This document shows, in pieces, positions 37,281 to 51,467 of a stretch of DNA of 64,000 nt (position 1 is its first letter; each line of letters begins with the position of its first letter). Source of the stretch: Viscum album (Eukaryota > Streptophyta > Magnoliopsida > Santalales > Viscaceae); NCBI GenBank assembly GCA_963277665.1, contig OY728121.1, positions 958,432,097 to 958,496,096 on the forward strand, read 5' to 3'. The notes beneath the pieces were generated by a model, which was not told the origin of the DNA, made no database searches, and saw nothing but the letters and a program-made list of their open reading frames with translations. The position numbers were made by a program, and so were the translations under genes.

Positions 37281-40200
37281 AATAGATAAAAGTAAAAAAT
37301 AAATATTTATAATAATTATCACATTTATATATTAATAAAATTTCTATTCTGAGTTTTATTCATTATAATAATATTGTGTAATTTTCATTCAAAATAAAAA
37401 GGCCTTATTTCAAACCAAATAGGGTTTTCATGCATTATGTGGTTTTAGTTAATAAGATGATTTCTAAATTATAGAATTTTAATTTGAAAAAATGAATTTT
37501 AATTTTTATTAAACATTTCAAAATTTACATTAGGAGAATTATTGATAATTTCTAAAATGTTTTATTTTTCAATGAATAGTGACACATATTGAGTTTTATT
37601 GAAAACTATATTCTATATTAAAGTATTTATAATGTAAAATTATATTATTGATTATATTATAAGTTTCATTATGTAATTTTTATTAACCTAACCCAATTAT
37701 AGTCTATGTAATTAATTTTATATATGAATTGATTATAAAAACATTTTTGATATTAAAAATGAATTTTCTGAAAAGATCATTTTTTCCTCTTATTTTGTGG
37801 GTATAGTTTTAAGTTAAATTATTCCACATCAATGTAATGAATTATGAAAAATGGAATCACCATTTGGACATAAAAGCACTATTTCTATTTTAATATTACC
37901 CTTTTTAGTCATTATGGTTTGTAATCAATGAAAATTCTGTTACCATTTTATAGGTAAAAATGGTTAATTAAAAGTAAAAATAATATTATGTGGACTAGAA
38001 TGTTACCCTAAAACATTCATCAATTGTATTTGATGTTTATATTTAATTAATAATAGTAAAAACTTCTTATATATAACACTTTTTTCCATTTGGCATTGAT
38101 TTTTACCTTCACAATATTTTATGTTATGAAAAGTTAGAAATATCATTCTCTTTGTTTTATTATCTTTTAATTTTTTAGATAGGGATAAAAGGATGGAAAT
38201 TTTTTTATAAAAATTATAATGGATTCTAAGTGAATTTTCCTTAACACTATAATTTATTCCAAATTTTTCTTAGGGATATAATTAGCTTAAATTCTTACAT
38301 AACACCGACAAGTTATTTATTTAAATAAAAGGGAAAAATAAATGGTTTTAAAAATATAGAAAGTAATATAATTTGATTGAATTATAATTCTAAAAAATAT
38401 ATATATATTTAATAAAATTAATTATGTTTTCAAAAATTATATTACAATTCATTTTGTTTCATGATATTTTCAAGGTCAAATTAAATGAATAGTTCTAAAA
38501 ATGAAACACATTATATTTTATAATAAATGATATTTATAATTTTTATTAATTTAGAGTCATTTTAATATTAAAATTAATTTATATTAATTTGATAATTTAA
38601 TAAATCCCAAGAGTGAAAATCCCCACTCTTATAAACAAAATCATCATCCGATCTTTTATTCAGATATCAAAACTCAATTCATTTTCTGGAATAAATCAAC
38701 TAAAATACCGTACATACATCCACCCCATGTCGTAGATATCATTATTTGATTAGAATAAAATCCAAGGAAATATTTTTTTGGAGACCTTATGAGGATTTCC
38801 AAATAAGATGTATAATGCCTAACCATACAATTTCATTTTATTTATTCATATAACACATTCAAAATAATTTGAAACCTGATGAAATAATAATAATAATATA
38901 TTTCATCCACTTATATGTTATAATGTTAATGAAATCAAATAAATCTATCTCCTCTATCATCAAATGGAAAACACAAACAATATTTATCTATACAAAAGAT
39001 TACCACCTCATATTCCAATGTAATTAATTTTCCATCACTGTCCATCATGGATGGTTATAATAATTGATTTTTTTATATATATATATACATGAAATATTTA
39101 TCATTCTAAAATATTAATACATAATCCATTTTCTGATCATCACATTTACAAAAAAATGCTAACTTTGTTCTTACGTATGTGTGGACTTCCACCTCAAAGA
39201 AGCAATGTTATTAGCTTTTTATCAACATATCACGTGGATGATATATATAAGTGTATTTAAATAAATAATATTTAATTAATTATATAATGATCATTATGGA
39301 AAAATATAATAACAATACACTATTTCAATAACTATCGTTGAAAAATGTGAACGTAACACATGGGTATATACAACCTATTGTATCCAGGACTATATCATAG
39401 TTAATTTCTCATAAAAATAATTTACCATTTCTTTTAAAATTATAACTATTGAAAAAAAATTATAACTAGGTCATGATTATTGTTTTGGAAATAATTTAAT
39501 AATATCCTCTCTCACCATATTTTACCTTCCGAATTCATATTTTTTACATATGAGAGAAATATTTTTAAAACATTTTATGTGACCTTAAATGATAATGTAA
39601 TTTAATATAAAAAAGTAGTAAATAAAATAAAATTTATAATAAAATTCAAAACATTTATTTTCAATAAAAATAATGAACTTAATTTTATTATTAATGAAGA
39701 TAAATAACGTACCTGATGAGTCAGACTCGAGGTAAGAAACAATATACTTTAAAACATCACTTTGAATTTTTTAATGATTTTTTAAATAATTATTTTTCAC
39801 CCCCATGAGCTCTAAATAAATTTATATATGTATTTATAAGGATATAAAAAATTTTAACATGAATTTTACGTATCTTTTGACTTTATTTCAATGGGTTTTA
39901 ATGAATATTTTTATATATTTTATTCTGAATGCTTTTAATTTCTTTACAAAAGACAAAAACAATGTTATATTTTAACATAGACAACATTAACTACATTTCC
40001 ATCTAGCTTAACCACCATATAATATTTTTATTCCATAATAAGCATTTATGTATTATTCAATGGAAAAAATTCCTTAACATTATTTGGGTATTTATGTTTT
40101 GAAAAATGGGGTTTGAAAGGAAAAGGTATTTCTATATCCTAATATAATTTTCATATAACTTTAAAAGAGATTTTAAAAGGTTTTATTCATGATATGGTCT

Positions 40201-41090
40201 ATGGAAATTATTTATAATAATGAGTGAGACCAATATATCTTATGAATAATGGTGAGACTGATATATCAGATAAAATGGGTTCCCCCAGATGATTCTCAAA
40301 TGCATTAGTAAATGATTATGTTCTCCAGAAAATTATATTGGATGTTGACTATATAGTTATTCTAATAGTAAGGGTTCTATAAGGGTTTTGTGAATATAAT
40401 GTCACAAGAATACTAAAATATATTTATATAATTGGTAATTGTTTTTGTGAAAAAAAATTTATTTCAAAAGGTAATCTAATAACCCTTTTTTTAAAGGAAT
40501 GATTATAAACTTTTAGGGTAAAATGTACATTTCTATGTAATTTTTTTTCATGGGATCTCATTCTTTATAAGAAACACTAATTATTACACTTTTAATGATA
40601 TATTTTCTTATAAATTTTTTTAGAGAAATACTTGGGAAGAATATATCTTTTCATGATTATGAATATAAATATTTCATTTCCGGGTTTATTATATTAAATC
40701 TAGACAACATTTTTGATATCGTTAATTTATAGTAGACTAATGTGAGTATTTATTAATTTTTTACATCACTTATTGAAATATTTCTGGTAACCCCACACTT
40801 TAAAATCTTTTCCATAGGGTTTATGGATGTTTTTGAACAAATAATAATTCATGAACAATGTCCTGAATATTTTTCATGTAAAATGACATGTTACATTTTA
40901 ATGTTTTGTTTGAATGTAAAAATGAATTCTTAATAGACGTGTCCACTTTATACTATTTAGGTTATTTATGATAGGGTTGTTAGAGAAATATAAAAATATA
41001 TAAAACCTAATGATATGTGGAAATAAAATAAGGGTAAATCTAGTCTAAATATACTAGAATATGTAATGCTTAAGTTGTGTCATTATAATA
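37281..41090 (+). repeat. E2 3' LTR
   Basis: Follows the decayed polypurine region of E2 and aligns with 18561-22611 (see that entry). TATA-like TTATAAAC at 38629 after CCCCACTC. Three module relics about 180 bp apart (39000-39400). The right end is placed by extending the alignment of 22462 with 40939; the final bases are too diverged to fix. No coding sequence seen. Confidence 0.7.
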
Positions 41091-42582
41091 ATAGTAAATT
41101 GAAAAGGATTTTAAATGGATAATGATTTAGTGATGGATTTGAAATATATGGAATTCACGTAACTATATGTATTTAGGTAACCAATAGAAAGAGATATATA
41201 TTTCTTGTGATGTTCCTTCACAAATCTAGATCATGTTTTAGAAAATATTGGGGGCGTCACTTAGGAACCACGCTGTTATAAGAATCTTGACATAAATGAT
41301 AAAGGTATAAGAAGTGGAAGTAAATATTATAGAAATTTGATTTTCCCAAAACATGGAATTCAGGTTTAAATACATATAGATAAATAACAAGATTCAACAA
41401 TTATTTGGATAATAAAAAACATCTCTTTCCATTATAGAGTATGATTTCAAAAAAATCAAACATGAAGGTTGATGTCAAACTCTACAAGGGGAAATATATT
41501 GACTAAATTGACGATTGATATATTGATAGCTGATGTAGCCTCACTAAATATATCATGATATAGGAGTTATAAAACCTCTAACTCTCATTACATCTCTATA
41601 TTTAACTATTTCATGTGGAAGAGTGGGGCCTTTTATCCTAGAATGGAATTGGAATTAAAAAAATGATATATAGATTTTCCAAAAGGAAAAGATCCAATGT
41701 ATAGAGGGGATAGATAAAATGATGTAAAGTAAAATCATAAAAATTAGGAATATAATTCATGTCTGAATTTTTAATATTATAATATTATAGGGTCCTATTT
41801 ATAGAATAACTGATACCATGTACCATTAGATGGATCTGGTTCCCAAGAAAAGAGGTTGTGGACATGTGGTATATAGTAGACAATGTAGTTTAAGGTAATT
41901 AATGATGGACCATCATGTAATGTTTAATGTAATGTGATAATTTACTAGATGGTATCTATTAGCTCTCTTATAACGAGGACCATCATACAGGAGATTTCAT
42001 TAATATTTATCTCAACCCCAAATAAAGTGGATTTATCTCATGGATAAACCCTTGAAGAAAAACCCACTATAATGAAAGAGACCAACAATATGATGAAACT
42101 CATAAAAGTGGTTGTAATTTTGTATTATGATAGGATCAGGATTAAATTACCATATTACTAGGGTGTTATATAGAGTGGTATTGTATGTAAAGAATATTAA
42201 CATCATGTAGTGGAATACTATATTCAGTTTCTAATAAAAATGGTTAAATAATAAAAATGTTTGTTTAATACCATCTAATAATAATGAATATTCCTTATCA
42301 TTTAAAGTCATTCATCGAGGAACCTTATATCTAGGTATTGTGTTGATCTAGTTCATGTGATTTAATAAATAATGATTTTAGTATTTTTTATCCTTTTAAT
42401 AAATAATATTCCCATGATCTTTTATAATAGGAAACATAGTACAAAAATGTACATAAAATATTAAAAAAAATATTAATTAAAATCCATATAATTTCATAGT
42501 AGTTGAATAAGTTGGTCTAAATACAAGTACATTGAATCCTAGATTTTATTGCTACCATAGTACAATTGTGCTAAACACATGC
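41091..42582 (+). pseudogene. E0 integrase region, decayed
   Basis: GATAATGATTTAGTGA near 41120 and 41230-41310 resemble the spacer between RNase H and integrase of E2 (35745, 35865). 41637-41690 resembles the WKWEDI-MDF start of the core. The clearest part is 42478-42582, which aligns with the GPY/F module and the following LPP-L-VHNVFHVSML segment at nucleotide level. E4 inserts right after it. No open frame of note. Assignment to E0 rests on order and strand. Confidence 0.45.
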
Positions 42583-45500
42583 TGTGACATCCCAAATGAC
42601 TGAATATTATTTTTGTCTTGGTAGAATATATGAGTACTTGTGACATTCATTTAATTTGAATAAATAAATTATAACATAGTAAAAATAAATATTCTAAATC
42701 CCTGAACATATTCAAAAATTCTTTTTTTTCTATCTAGGGGAACATAAATAAAATATGGTTGAGCTAAAATACTAGGTAAGGGTTATTTACAGTGGATTAT
42801 ATCATGAATAAATAGGATATAATCAATATAGAATGGTAAAAAACTTGTCACACTTTCCATTTAATAAATTACTATACTATTATGATTAGTTATGGAAAAA
42901 TAAGTATGGTAGGGAAAATAATAGAAAACAGAAGAAATTTTATAAATCACACGACCACTAAATTAATCCATGCATAATATCAATGAGATAATATCCTTCA
43001 TAAAAATAACTTAATTCTAAAAAATGAAAATTATTAATATTGGACATAATGATCTCAAATATCATGATATTTGTATCATCATGATCTTTTGTTAAGATTA
43101 TTTATCTAATGGGTTGGTATACACTAAAAAACCATTTAATTATAGCTTATTGATTGTCATAATTATACGATAAATGTATTAAGGGTCCATTTAATTATAT
43201 TACCCACCCATCACACCATGTACAACACAATCCTCAGATATTAAATGATCAATTTAATTCATAAAAAAGAATCCTTATTAAAAAATTTCTTTATTTAGTA
43301 ATGAATTATAATTATAAGTTATTCTATAGTTAACCTAATATCATTCTTGGTAAAGAACATTATTTATAAGTTATATATATTTTAAAAATTATTTATATCC
43401 ATGATAATATATATAGTTATTTAGGTGAATTTTATAATCTAATGATCGCAAGAATATTAATATTTCAATGGAAATTTAATGACAAATTTTTTTTACAAAA
43501 AGTGAATGTTATTGTTTTCTTTGTTCAATATGGTCATAGAAAATTCAAATAAGGATAGTTGATATCATTACAACATATCCCTAGTGAACTGTAAGTAAAA
43601 TAATTTGTTTTTCATTAACAAATATAATGACTGTAGAATTATCAACAAAAATTCCATAGGAAAATTCCCTTTTCAATTTTAAAATGACTTTTAAAAACTA
43701 AAAATATAAAAAAACATTTAAAGGAAAACTATAAACATGTAATAGAAGTATAAAAAAAATTAGTGTTTATGGAGATGGTAAATTATGTTCATGAAGAGTA
43801 TGTCAAAAAAATGTTTCCTTTCACACATTTGTAAGAAAAGCCAAAATGTACCTCATTACGAAAATGATGGGATGATTCCTTTTAAAACATTTTGGAAAAA
43901 AATCATATGAAAAATTTAATATTAACAATCATATTGGAAAATTCAAAAAAAATTCTTTAAAATAATTCAAAAAAATAAGGATTTGGAAGAAAATGGATTT
44001 TTGAACAAGGAGATTAATAATGTCAATGTATATAATAAAATGTGACAATAATTATATTTGTCAAAGATTTAAAAATCATAATATTACTTGTAATATCATT
44101 ATTAAAAAAGTACAATAAAATCAATTGTGGTTATTAGAAAATTGTTGTATGATTTCCATTAACTGAAATTCCTGAATAATCAATCCGAATGAAAATGATA
44201 TTGAAGAAAATCCCCATAATGCATTGGGAACTTATATTTCATTACCTAGATGAATGAAATAATTGAAAATAAAAAATTAAATAGAATAAATATAATTATA
44301 TTAATGATATAAAATATAAAATTAGTAGTATATATAACTCATTATAAGAAATTGGTGAAAAATACCATATATATCTCAATATAATAGAAATTAAGACAAA
44401 ATATCTTACAAAGATCATAAAGTTGAGATGATGATTAATCAGTTTATAGATTATACGTATTAAAATAAAATTGAAATAAAAAAATTGGAAAAAATGAAAT
44501 AATATAAGTAATCACTAATATAATCTTATAATATTAAAGAAAATGAAGATGTAATGCAACTCAATTAAAAGAAATTATGTTATGAAACAATTTTCCACAA
44601 GGTAAAATTAATATAAAATATCCTTGAGTGAATTAAAATATATTGTTACATAAAATAACATGAATTTTTAATTATTCATGTTATATTATTTAAATTGGCT
44701 TTATATAGACTATCTAAAATAAATTAGTTCATAACATTAAAATATTCCTCAATGAATAGAAATGGAGACTGAATAATGTAACTCATGTTTCCCTTTAGTT
44801 TAACATGTTTAAACCTATTTTATAATGTTATTTATCATTTTACTAATTCATAAATAAACCATAATTACTTTATACTATCTGATATGATCATATTATAACA
44901 TCATACAACCCATTGGTTAGTAATATTTCGTTGTTATAATTGTTTTGGGTGTTAATAGGTTCATTTTTCTAATATGTTTTTTCATGGAGATTATGGTTCT
45001 TGTGAGTAGTATATATAACTATAATATACCTAATTATATTAATGTTATAAATATAATATTTATTCACTATAAACAAGTTTACAACCATTCTTGAATTTTG
45101 GACATGGAAAATGAATTGTGTTGCTTTGTGAAGATGAAAAGTTTTACGTATGCACGAGCGAAGTTATAATCCCCTCATTTGGGGAAATATGAAAGAAGTG
45201 TATGATATATTATTTTTAACTAATTAATATCATGTCATATATATCATAAATATTTATTATTTCCATCATTATTACTATCAATGTGATTCAGTGATAGAAA
45301 AGAAATGGCATCTGTTCGAAAGGAGGTAGTCCACCAAACACATAAGCAATGAATTTGATTCCTAATTGATGGAGGAGGGGAAATGTAAATGTCCTTAAAT
45401 AAACATAATAATATCTAAATATATGGGAGATAATTTTATTATAGTATTTTAATTTTTGAGACATAATTGATGGTGGGAATAGAATAAATAAAAGAAAAAA

Positions 45501-46830
45501 CTTATTGAAGACAATTACCTTCAATTAGAAGAACCTCCTTTAGATATCATATAAAGGACCATAGGAGTGTCCCTTTGGGAATTATGGAGTATTTATGACA
45601 TGTATAATCATGTTTTAGATAGATATTTTTAGTTTTTGGTTATATATTATTTCATTATATATGTGAATAAGTGGTAGGAGGGAGAACCCTTTTATAATTG
45701 AGGGAGAGTGACATTTTTTCTAATACACAAAAAAATTCAATAATGGGAAGTCTATGTCACCGTAATTGACTAAAATATTTAAAATACATTTATTATTGGG
45801 TATTTAATGTCGATCCATATCAACAAAATAATAAAATAATTTTTTTTAACAAGTTATTTCGGATCATATACATTTAATTACTTTTACTATTTTATTTTTC
45901 ACCACTTCAATTAGATTTTTAACATACATAATTTATCCTCAAAGGTAAAAATAAATTTATAATTTTTATATAATATGTACCCACTAAATATTAATATCAA
46001 ATAAAATTGAAAAAATAAAAAATCAATGAACGTGGGAAATCAATTTTAACACAAACACATGTAACACACAAAACCTCGTTTTAACCATAATCCAAGTAAA
46101 TAATTTTTTTTATTAATATTTATTATGATGAGAAATTTATCTTTTCTAAAATATATATATTAATATTGTATATTAAATATATACATACATATTTTGTATT
46201 TTAATTGATATATTTTTTATAATTTCCTTTAAAAATAAACCCTCAAATCTTGTTGAAAACAAATTATTCAAGAAATACATTTCTCAACGAGAAAATGATA
46301 TTAGATGGACTATATTATTATTAATAACCATTACATAGATTTAAAATAATATATTTAGATATATAGTGTCTAAATTTAATTGAAATAAATTTTTATTAGT
46401 GGTCATTTTAATTAATTCATTTGGAGGAACATTGTCCATAGAAAAACAGTTTTTAGAAAAATGTGTTTCTGATCCCAAAACAATCATATACCAAAATATG
46501 GTATAAACATGAATGAATTGTAATTAATTAGATAAAATGTAACTAAATAATACTTATTTTAATGCTTATTAATAATTAATAGATAATGGGACATTATAAT
46601 CATTCAATTTAATGAAAATAAATTAGTGTTTCATGAGAACTTGTATATTTCACATTTATTGAAAAATCAATCATTTTAAAAAATCCCAAAATTCTACCAT
46701 AAGAATATATTTATCTTCGTTATCAGACAATAATTAAATTTTATTAAATATAATTAATCTATTTAGAATATAGTAATTATAATTTCCAATCATAAATTAC
46801 AAAATAAAGACATTTTTAGGAAAAACTATT
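42583..46830 (-). repeat. E4 3' LTR, truncated at its right end
   Basis: Starts TGTGACATCCCAAATGACTGA, aligning with TGTAGAGACCCGAAGCCTGA of E3. GGTTGAGCTAAAATACTAGG (42758) aligns with the E3 block GGTGAGCTCAAATGCTC. TATA TTTTATAA at 45690; modules at 45126 and 45312, 186 bp apart. It stops aligning with the partner LTR near 46830, about 640 bp short of the end. Confidence 0.7.
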
Positions 46831-47037
46831 CTGATTACTAATATAATCCATGATCCATGTCTACTTATGGTATCCAGATAAGGACGTATCACTATGAATA
46901 GAATCAAAATATCATAATTAATTTTTTTTTGATGTTCTTATATACTAATCCTTAAATTATATCATATGTTTATGTTCTGTAGTCTATATTTTCATAAGTC
47001 TAGTTCCCAATGTCGCTACTAAACTTACTCTAATAGC
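46831..47037 (-). other. E4 leader and primer site relic
   Basis: TCTAGTTCCCAATGTCGCTACTAAAC (from 46999) aligns with the E3 leader before the PBS, and TCTAATAGCAATAG aligns with TCTGATACCAACTATAG. No gag or pol seen. Confidence 0.6.
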
Positions 47038-50000
47038 AATAGTAAAGACAATTACCAATGTATAACAGAGTTGGTGGTAGATTAATTAAATTAGTGCAAG
47101 ATACAAATTATTTCATCCTAATGGATTTAATTGTTTAATAGTATTAGTGAACTAAACATATTCTTGAGTATTTCATTACAATTTAAAATATAAATTACAA
47201 TATAGTGAATGTAAATATTTGTATCCTAAAACAAATTTTATGATATCATCTTCATGTCTTAGAGAAGTAAATCAAAATATGGTTGAACTAGAATTTACAT
47301 TAATTATTATATACATGATAATGTAACATAAATAATTATGTAATTATAAATATGGAAATATAAATAACTGAATACACATTCCATTTAATTCATAAAATGG
47401 CTATCATGATTAGATTAGGAGTAATCAATCAGGCATGGCATATAATATAAAATACATTCTATTTAATTAATAACCTAAAAAAAATACATCCATGAATAAT
47501 GTAAATGTAATAATATACTAAATAATAAAAAAAATTCAATGAAGGAAATTCTAAATATTGGATGTCATTATCTTGGACACCCTGAAATCTATATGGTCAA
47601 GGCCTTTCACCAAGACAATTTAACCGATATGTAGTTACACACTCTAAACCCATTTAATGATAGATTATTTATTAAACACATTATATTATTGATTAATTTA
47701 GGTGTTATATAATTCTAATCCCCACACTTCATAGAATTTCTAATACATTCCTCATATATCAAATGATCAATTAAATTCATGAATAATATTATTTATCTAA
47801 AAATATCAACATAGAGTAAAGAATACAGACTATCAATAATTGCATAGTCAGTAAAATGATATTAATCATTAGTTAATATATGTATAAATTATATAAAAAT
47901 TATATAATAATCATATTTATGGTAAAAAAACATGGTTAATTAAGTAAAACTTAATGTCAAAAGTTCACATTAAACTAAAATTTTCAAGGGAACGTTAATG
48001 ATTACAAGAATTAATCAAGAAAGGGAAATTTATTACATTACTTATCAAATTGATCCTAAATAATATAAAAAACAATGATTGTATCATGAGAACATATCCC
48101 CATAAGAGTATATGTAAATTAAATGATTTTGGTCAAACAAAATAGAAATACCATAAAACTATCATGAAAACTATATTGAGGAAAATACCCTCTTCACATT
48201 TTATGTAACTTTTATCAACTAAATATTTTTAGAATATTATGGAAAAAATATACTTTAAAATAACAAGGTAAAATTATAATATAATATTCAAATCAATGAG
48301 AGGTCATGATGGAATGAAATTCTGTTTATGTCGAGTATCATAAATAGAAATTTCCATTAATAACATTACAAGAAAACTCAATAATTACATTGTTTGGAAA
48401 TGATATGAAGATTAATCTTAATTTCTTTTGTAAATAGAAACTCCTGGGTAAAAGTAATATGAAAAAATCATTGTAAAATATTTAAAAACATTATTTAATG
48501 TATTTTTAGGAAACCTGTATTTTGATGAAACATTATTTTTGGCTGATGAGAGAAATAATGTTTGATATTTTTTTAAAAAAATTATCAATAATATAAAATA
48601 CCAAATAGTGGAAATTAGTTCCATTACATGAAAATTTCATGAATAAATGTATGTTTAGAAATTGAAATTGTTTTATTATGAAATGTTATAATAATTTCCC
48701 TCAAAGTAAATTCAAGTGTAAAAAATGATGATTATATTTATATTTATTCATAAAACCTTACCAATTTTGTAAATTATGAATCATATTCACAATTAAATAT
48801 ATAAAATAAAATGAAAATTAAATAAATTAATTTAGATATATTAATTATACAACATATAAAATGGGAATTATATAAACCCCATAATAGTATATACATACAT
48901 AATACGAAATAAGTCTCACTTGGGTGGAAATTGAGATGAAATCTTGTCCAAAGATCATACCATTGATGTGTGGATTAATCAATGAATTTGTTATGTGTAT
49001 AAAATGTGAATTCAAATAAATAAAGTAAAAAAAATAAAATAGTGCAATACTTTACACACAAAATCATTGAATAGAAAATACCATTAATAATTAATATAAA
49101 ATAATGAAAAAATTGAGTTATGAAACAACCTACCACATGGTGACATTAAAATCAAAACCCATTGGATGTAGTAAAATGGATTGTAACTTTGAATAAAATG
49201 AAGTATATTGGATTAATTTTATATCATGTAACAGTCATAGTATATACACAATATAAATGAAATTGGTGAATAACATTAAATGTTTCCTCAAGTAATTGAG
49301 ATTGAGATGTGATCCCTTAACTCAAGCTTCCTTTTAGTTGATCAAGATTTAAACAATTATATAGTGGATTTTTTAATCTTATTAATTTAAAATGGAATTT
49401 TTAATATTTTCATTATTTCCACATACATGTTTTTTAATTGATGTTATTATTTTGCGGAATATAACATTAATATGTTATATATATATTGATATTAACGTTA
49501 AAAATGTCAAATTTATTCATTATATACATGTTTATAAACATTCATGAATGTTGGACAAAGGAAATGTGTCATATCACTTTGTAGAGATGATAGATAGTAT
49601 GTAGGAACATTCAAAGATATCATTCCATTAATGGGAGAAATTGTATTAAATTTTATCCTATATTAATTTTAAAGAATTAATATCATGTCATTTGTATCAT
49701 ATATTTTCACTATATCTATAATCATATCTATCCATGTGATATGGAGGTAGAAATCAAATTACATCTGTTCAAAAGGGGGTAGTATGTCAAACACATGATC
49801 AATGACTTTGATTCTCATTTGATCGAGGTGGGGATGGATAAATATAATTCCATGATCATAATAAATTCTATTAAAATGGGAGATATTGTTGTTTTTATAT
49901 TGTAATTTTTAGGCATAATTGATGCTAGAAAAAGAATAAAAAGTAATGAACTTACTGAATATAATTATCATCAATTAGAATAACCACATTTAGATCTCTT

Positions 50001-51467
50001 ATTTAAAACCATGGGGTTGGTATTTTTGGAATAAAAAAAGAATTTGAGTTTTTATAAGTATTTTATGTAGAGATTTTGTTATAGTTTGGTTGACCAAATG
50101 GCTTGAGATATATTATTAGGTGAGGTGAGTGAGTGCCCTTTTATAAATGTTGAGGAGTTTCATTTTTTGTAAATACCCAAAGCAATCCATTAATGGGAAG
50201 TAACTCCCATATAATTAAATAAAAAAAGAGATAAAGAATTTAATAAATGCAATTTATTGTTCATAATAAACTCCACTATAAAAAATTAACAGTTTTTAAA
50301 CATGTTATTCTTTATACTATATGATTACTTAGTTCCATGTTTTATTTTTATCTATAGTAGTTAGTTTATGTAACCTAGATAATTTTTAATTTAAGAATAA
50401 TTTAAAATGAGTAATATTAGATAATTTTAACATACTAATTAAAAATATTAAATGAAATATAGAAAATAAATATTCATTTTGTGTGGAATACTAATTTCAA
50501 CATAGGAACATGAGACACACAAGACCCTGTTTAAACTATAATCACAGTAATTTATTTATAATACTTTCACATTTAATAAAGATATAAAATTATGTTTTAC
50601 ATATTATATAATATAAACTTTTAAGACTAAAAAAATGGAATACATTTAATGAAATTTAATTCATTGTATTTTTGAATTTAATTTAATAAAGAACCCATAT
50701 ATTGTGTTGAAAAATTGTTTTGCAAAAAATGCATTTTATTGCACAGGTCAATTTTATATTGACTATATGACTAGTAATAATATTGAGATGGATTTAAATT
50801 AATATATTTAATTAAATTATCTATAATTTTTATTAAAATATTTATTTTATTATTGGTTATTTTAATTAATAAAAATGGAGGAATATTATGACCTTAAAAA
50901 AATGTCTAGAATTTTTTTAAGACTAAACCAAAAATATACCAAAAATGGAATAAACCTAATTAAAATGTAATTAATTATATTTTATATAACTAAATAATAT
51001 TTCTGTTACTTTTATATAAAATTAGAAACCATATTGGGACATTATATTCACATTATTTATTGAAAAGATATGGAAATTTTACAAAAAAAGGTACGTTTCA
51101 CTATTAACTGAAAAATCAATCTTTTCAGAAAAAACAAAAAATGTCCTCCTAAGATAATTATAATAATATGATTTAAAAAATTAAGCTAATTTTATTATAA
51201 AAAAAAATTATAAAATAGGTATAAATTAATTATTATTCACAGACATAAAATAAAAAATAAAAGAATTTTTTCAGAAAAATTAATTTGAAGCAGAAAAGGT
51301 CATCACTAGAAATATGTGTCATTTTTACATAAAAATTTATTAGTAAATTTGTATTTGTTATGATATTTAAATATAAAAAATATAATTATAATAATTTGGT
51401 TGATCCTATTCATACCCACCAAGTCAACAACTCAATTATATTGGTCATATTTAAATAATATATTTCA
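47038..51467 (-). repeat. E4 5' LTR
   Basis: The left end is set by the primer-site alignment, the right end by TTTCA followed by resumed E0 sequence. It aligns with the other E4 LTR (46030 with 50485; 46640 with 51095). TATA TTTTATAAA at 50140; modules near 49578 and 49765. The putative target duplication (CATGC before 42583, CGGGT at 51468) is a poor match. Confidence 0.68.

Larger units (their letters stand above)
18561..41090 (+). mobile_element. E2: old chromovirus related to E1, split by E3
   Basis: 5' LTR about 18561-22611, interior 22612-24820 and 34982-37280, 3' LTR about 37281-41090. Gag and pol remnants follow the E1 order at recognisable nucleotide similarity (for example ATATCACTGTTAAG and CATATCGATGATTT are shared in the RT). 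Without E3 it would be about 12.4 kb. It is much more AT-rich than E1 and full of indels, as expected of an older insertion of the same broad family. E2 in turn lies inside E0. Outer boundaries are accurate to perhaps 20-30 bp. Confidence 0.82.
42583..51467 (-). mobile_element. E4: old long-LTR element, interior almost lost
   Basis: Two direct LTR copies of the E3 type (about 42583-46830 and 47038-51467) align at a constant offset of about 4455 bp over most of their length. Only about 200 bp lies between them, and it aligns with the leader and PBS of E3 (30780-30965), not with a PPT. So the left (3') LTR has lost its interior-proximal end together with nearly all the interior. E0 integrase sequence lies on both sides: VHNVFHVSM-like before 42583, LRKYISDPSHV-like after 51472. 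Confidence 0.72.

Noticed and set aside
42541..42600. TGTGACATCCCAAATGACTG as the start of a plus-strand LTR like that of E1
   Set aside because: The first bases resemble the E1 LTR start, but the following 200 bp align with the minus-strand E3 LTR, and the preceding DNA is integrase coding, not a polypurine tract.
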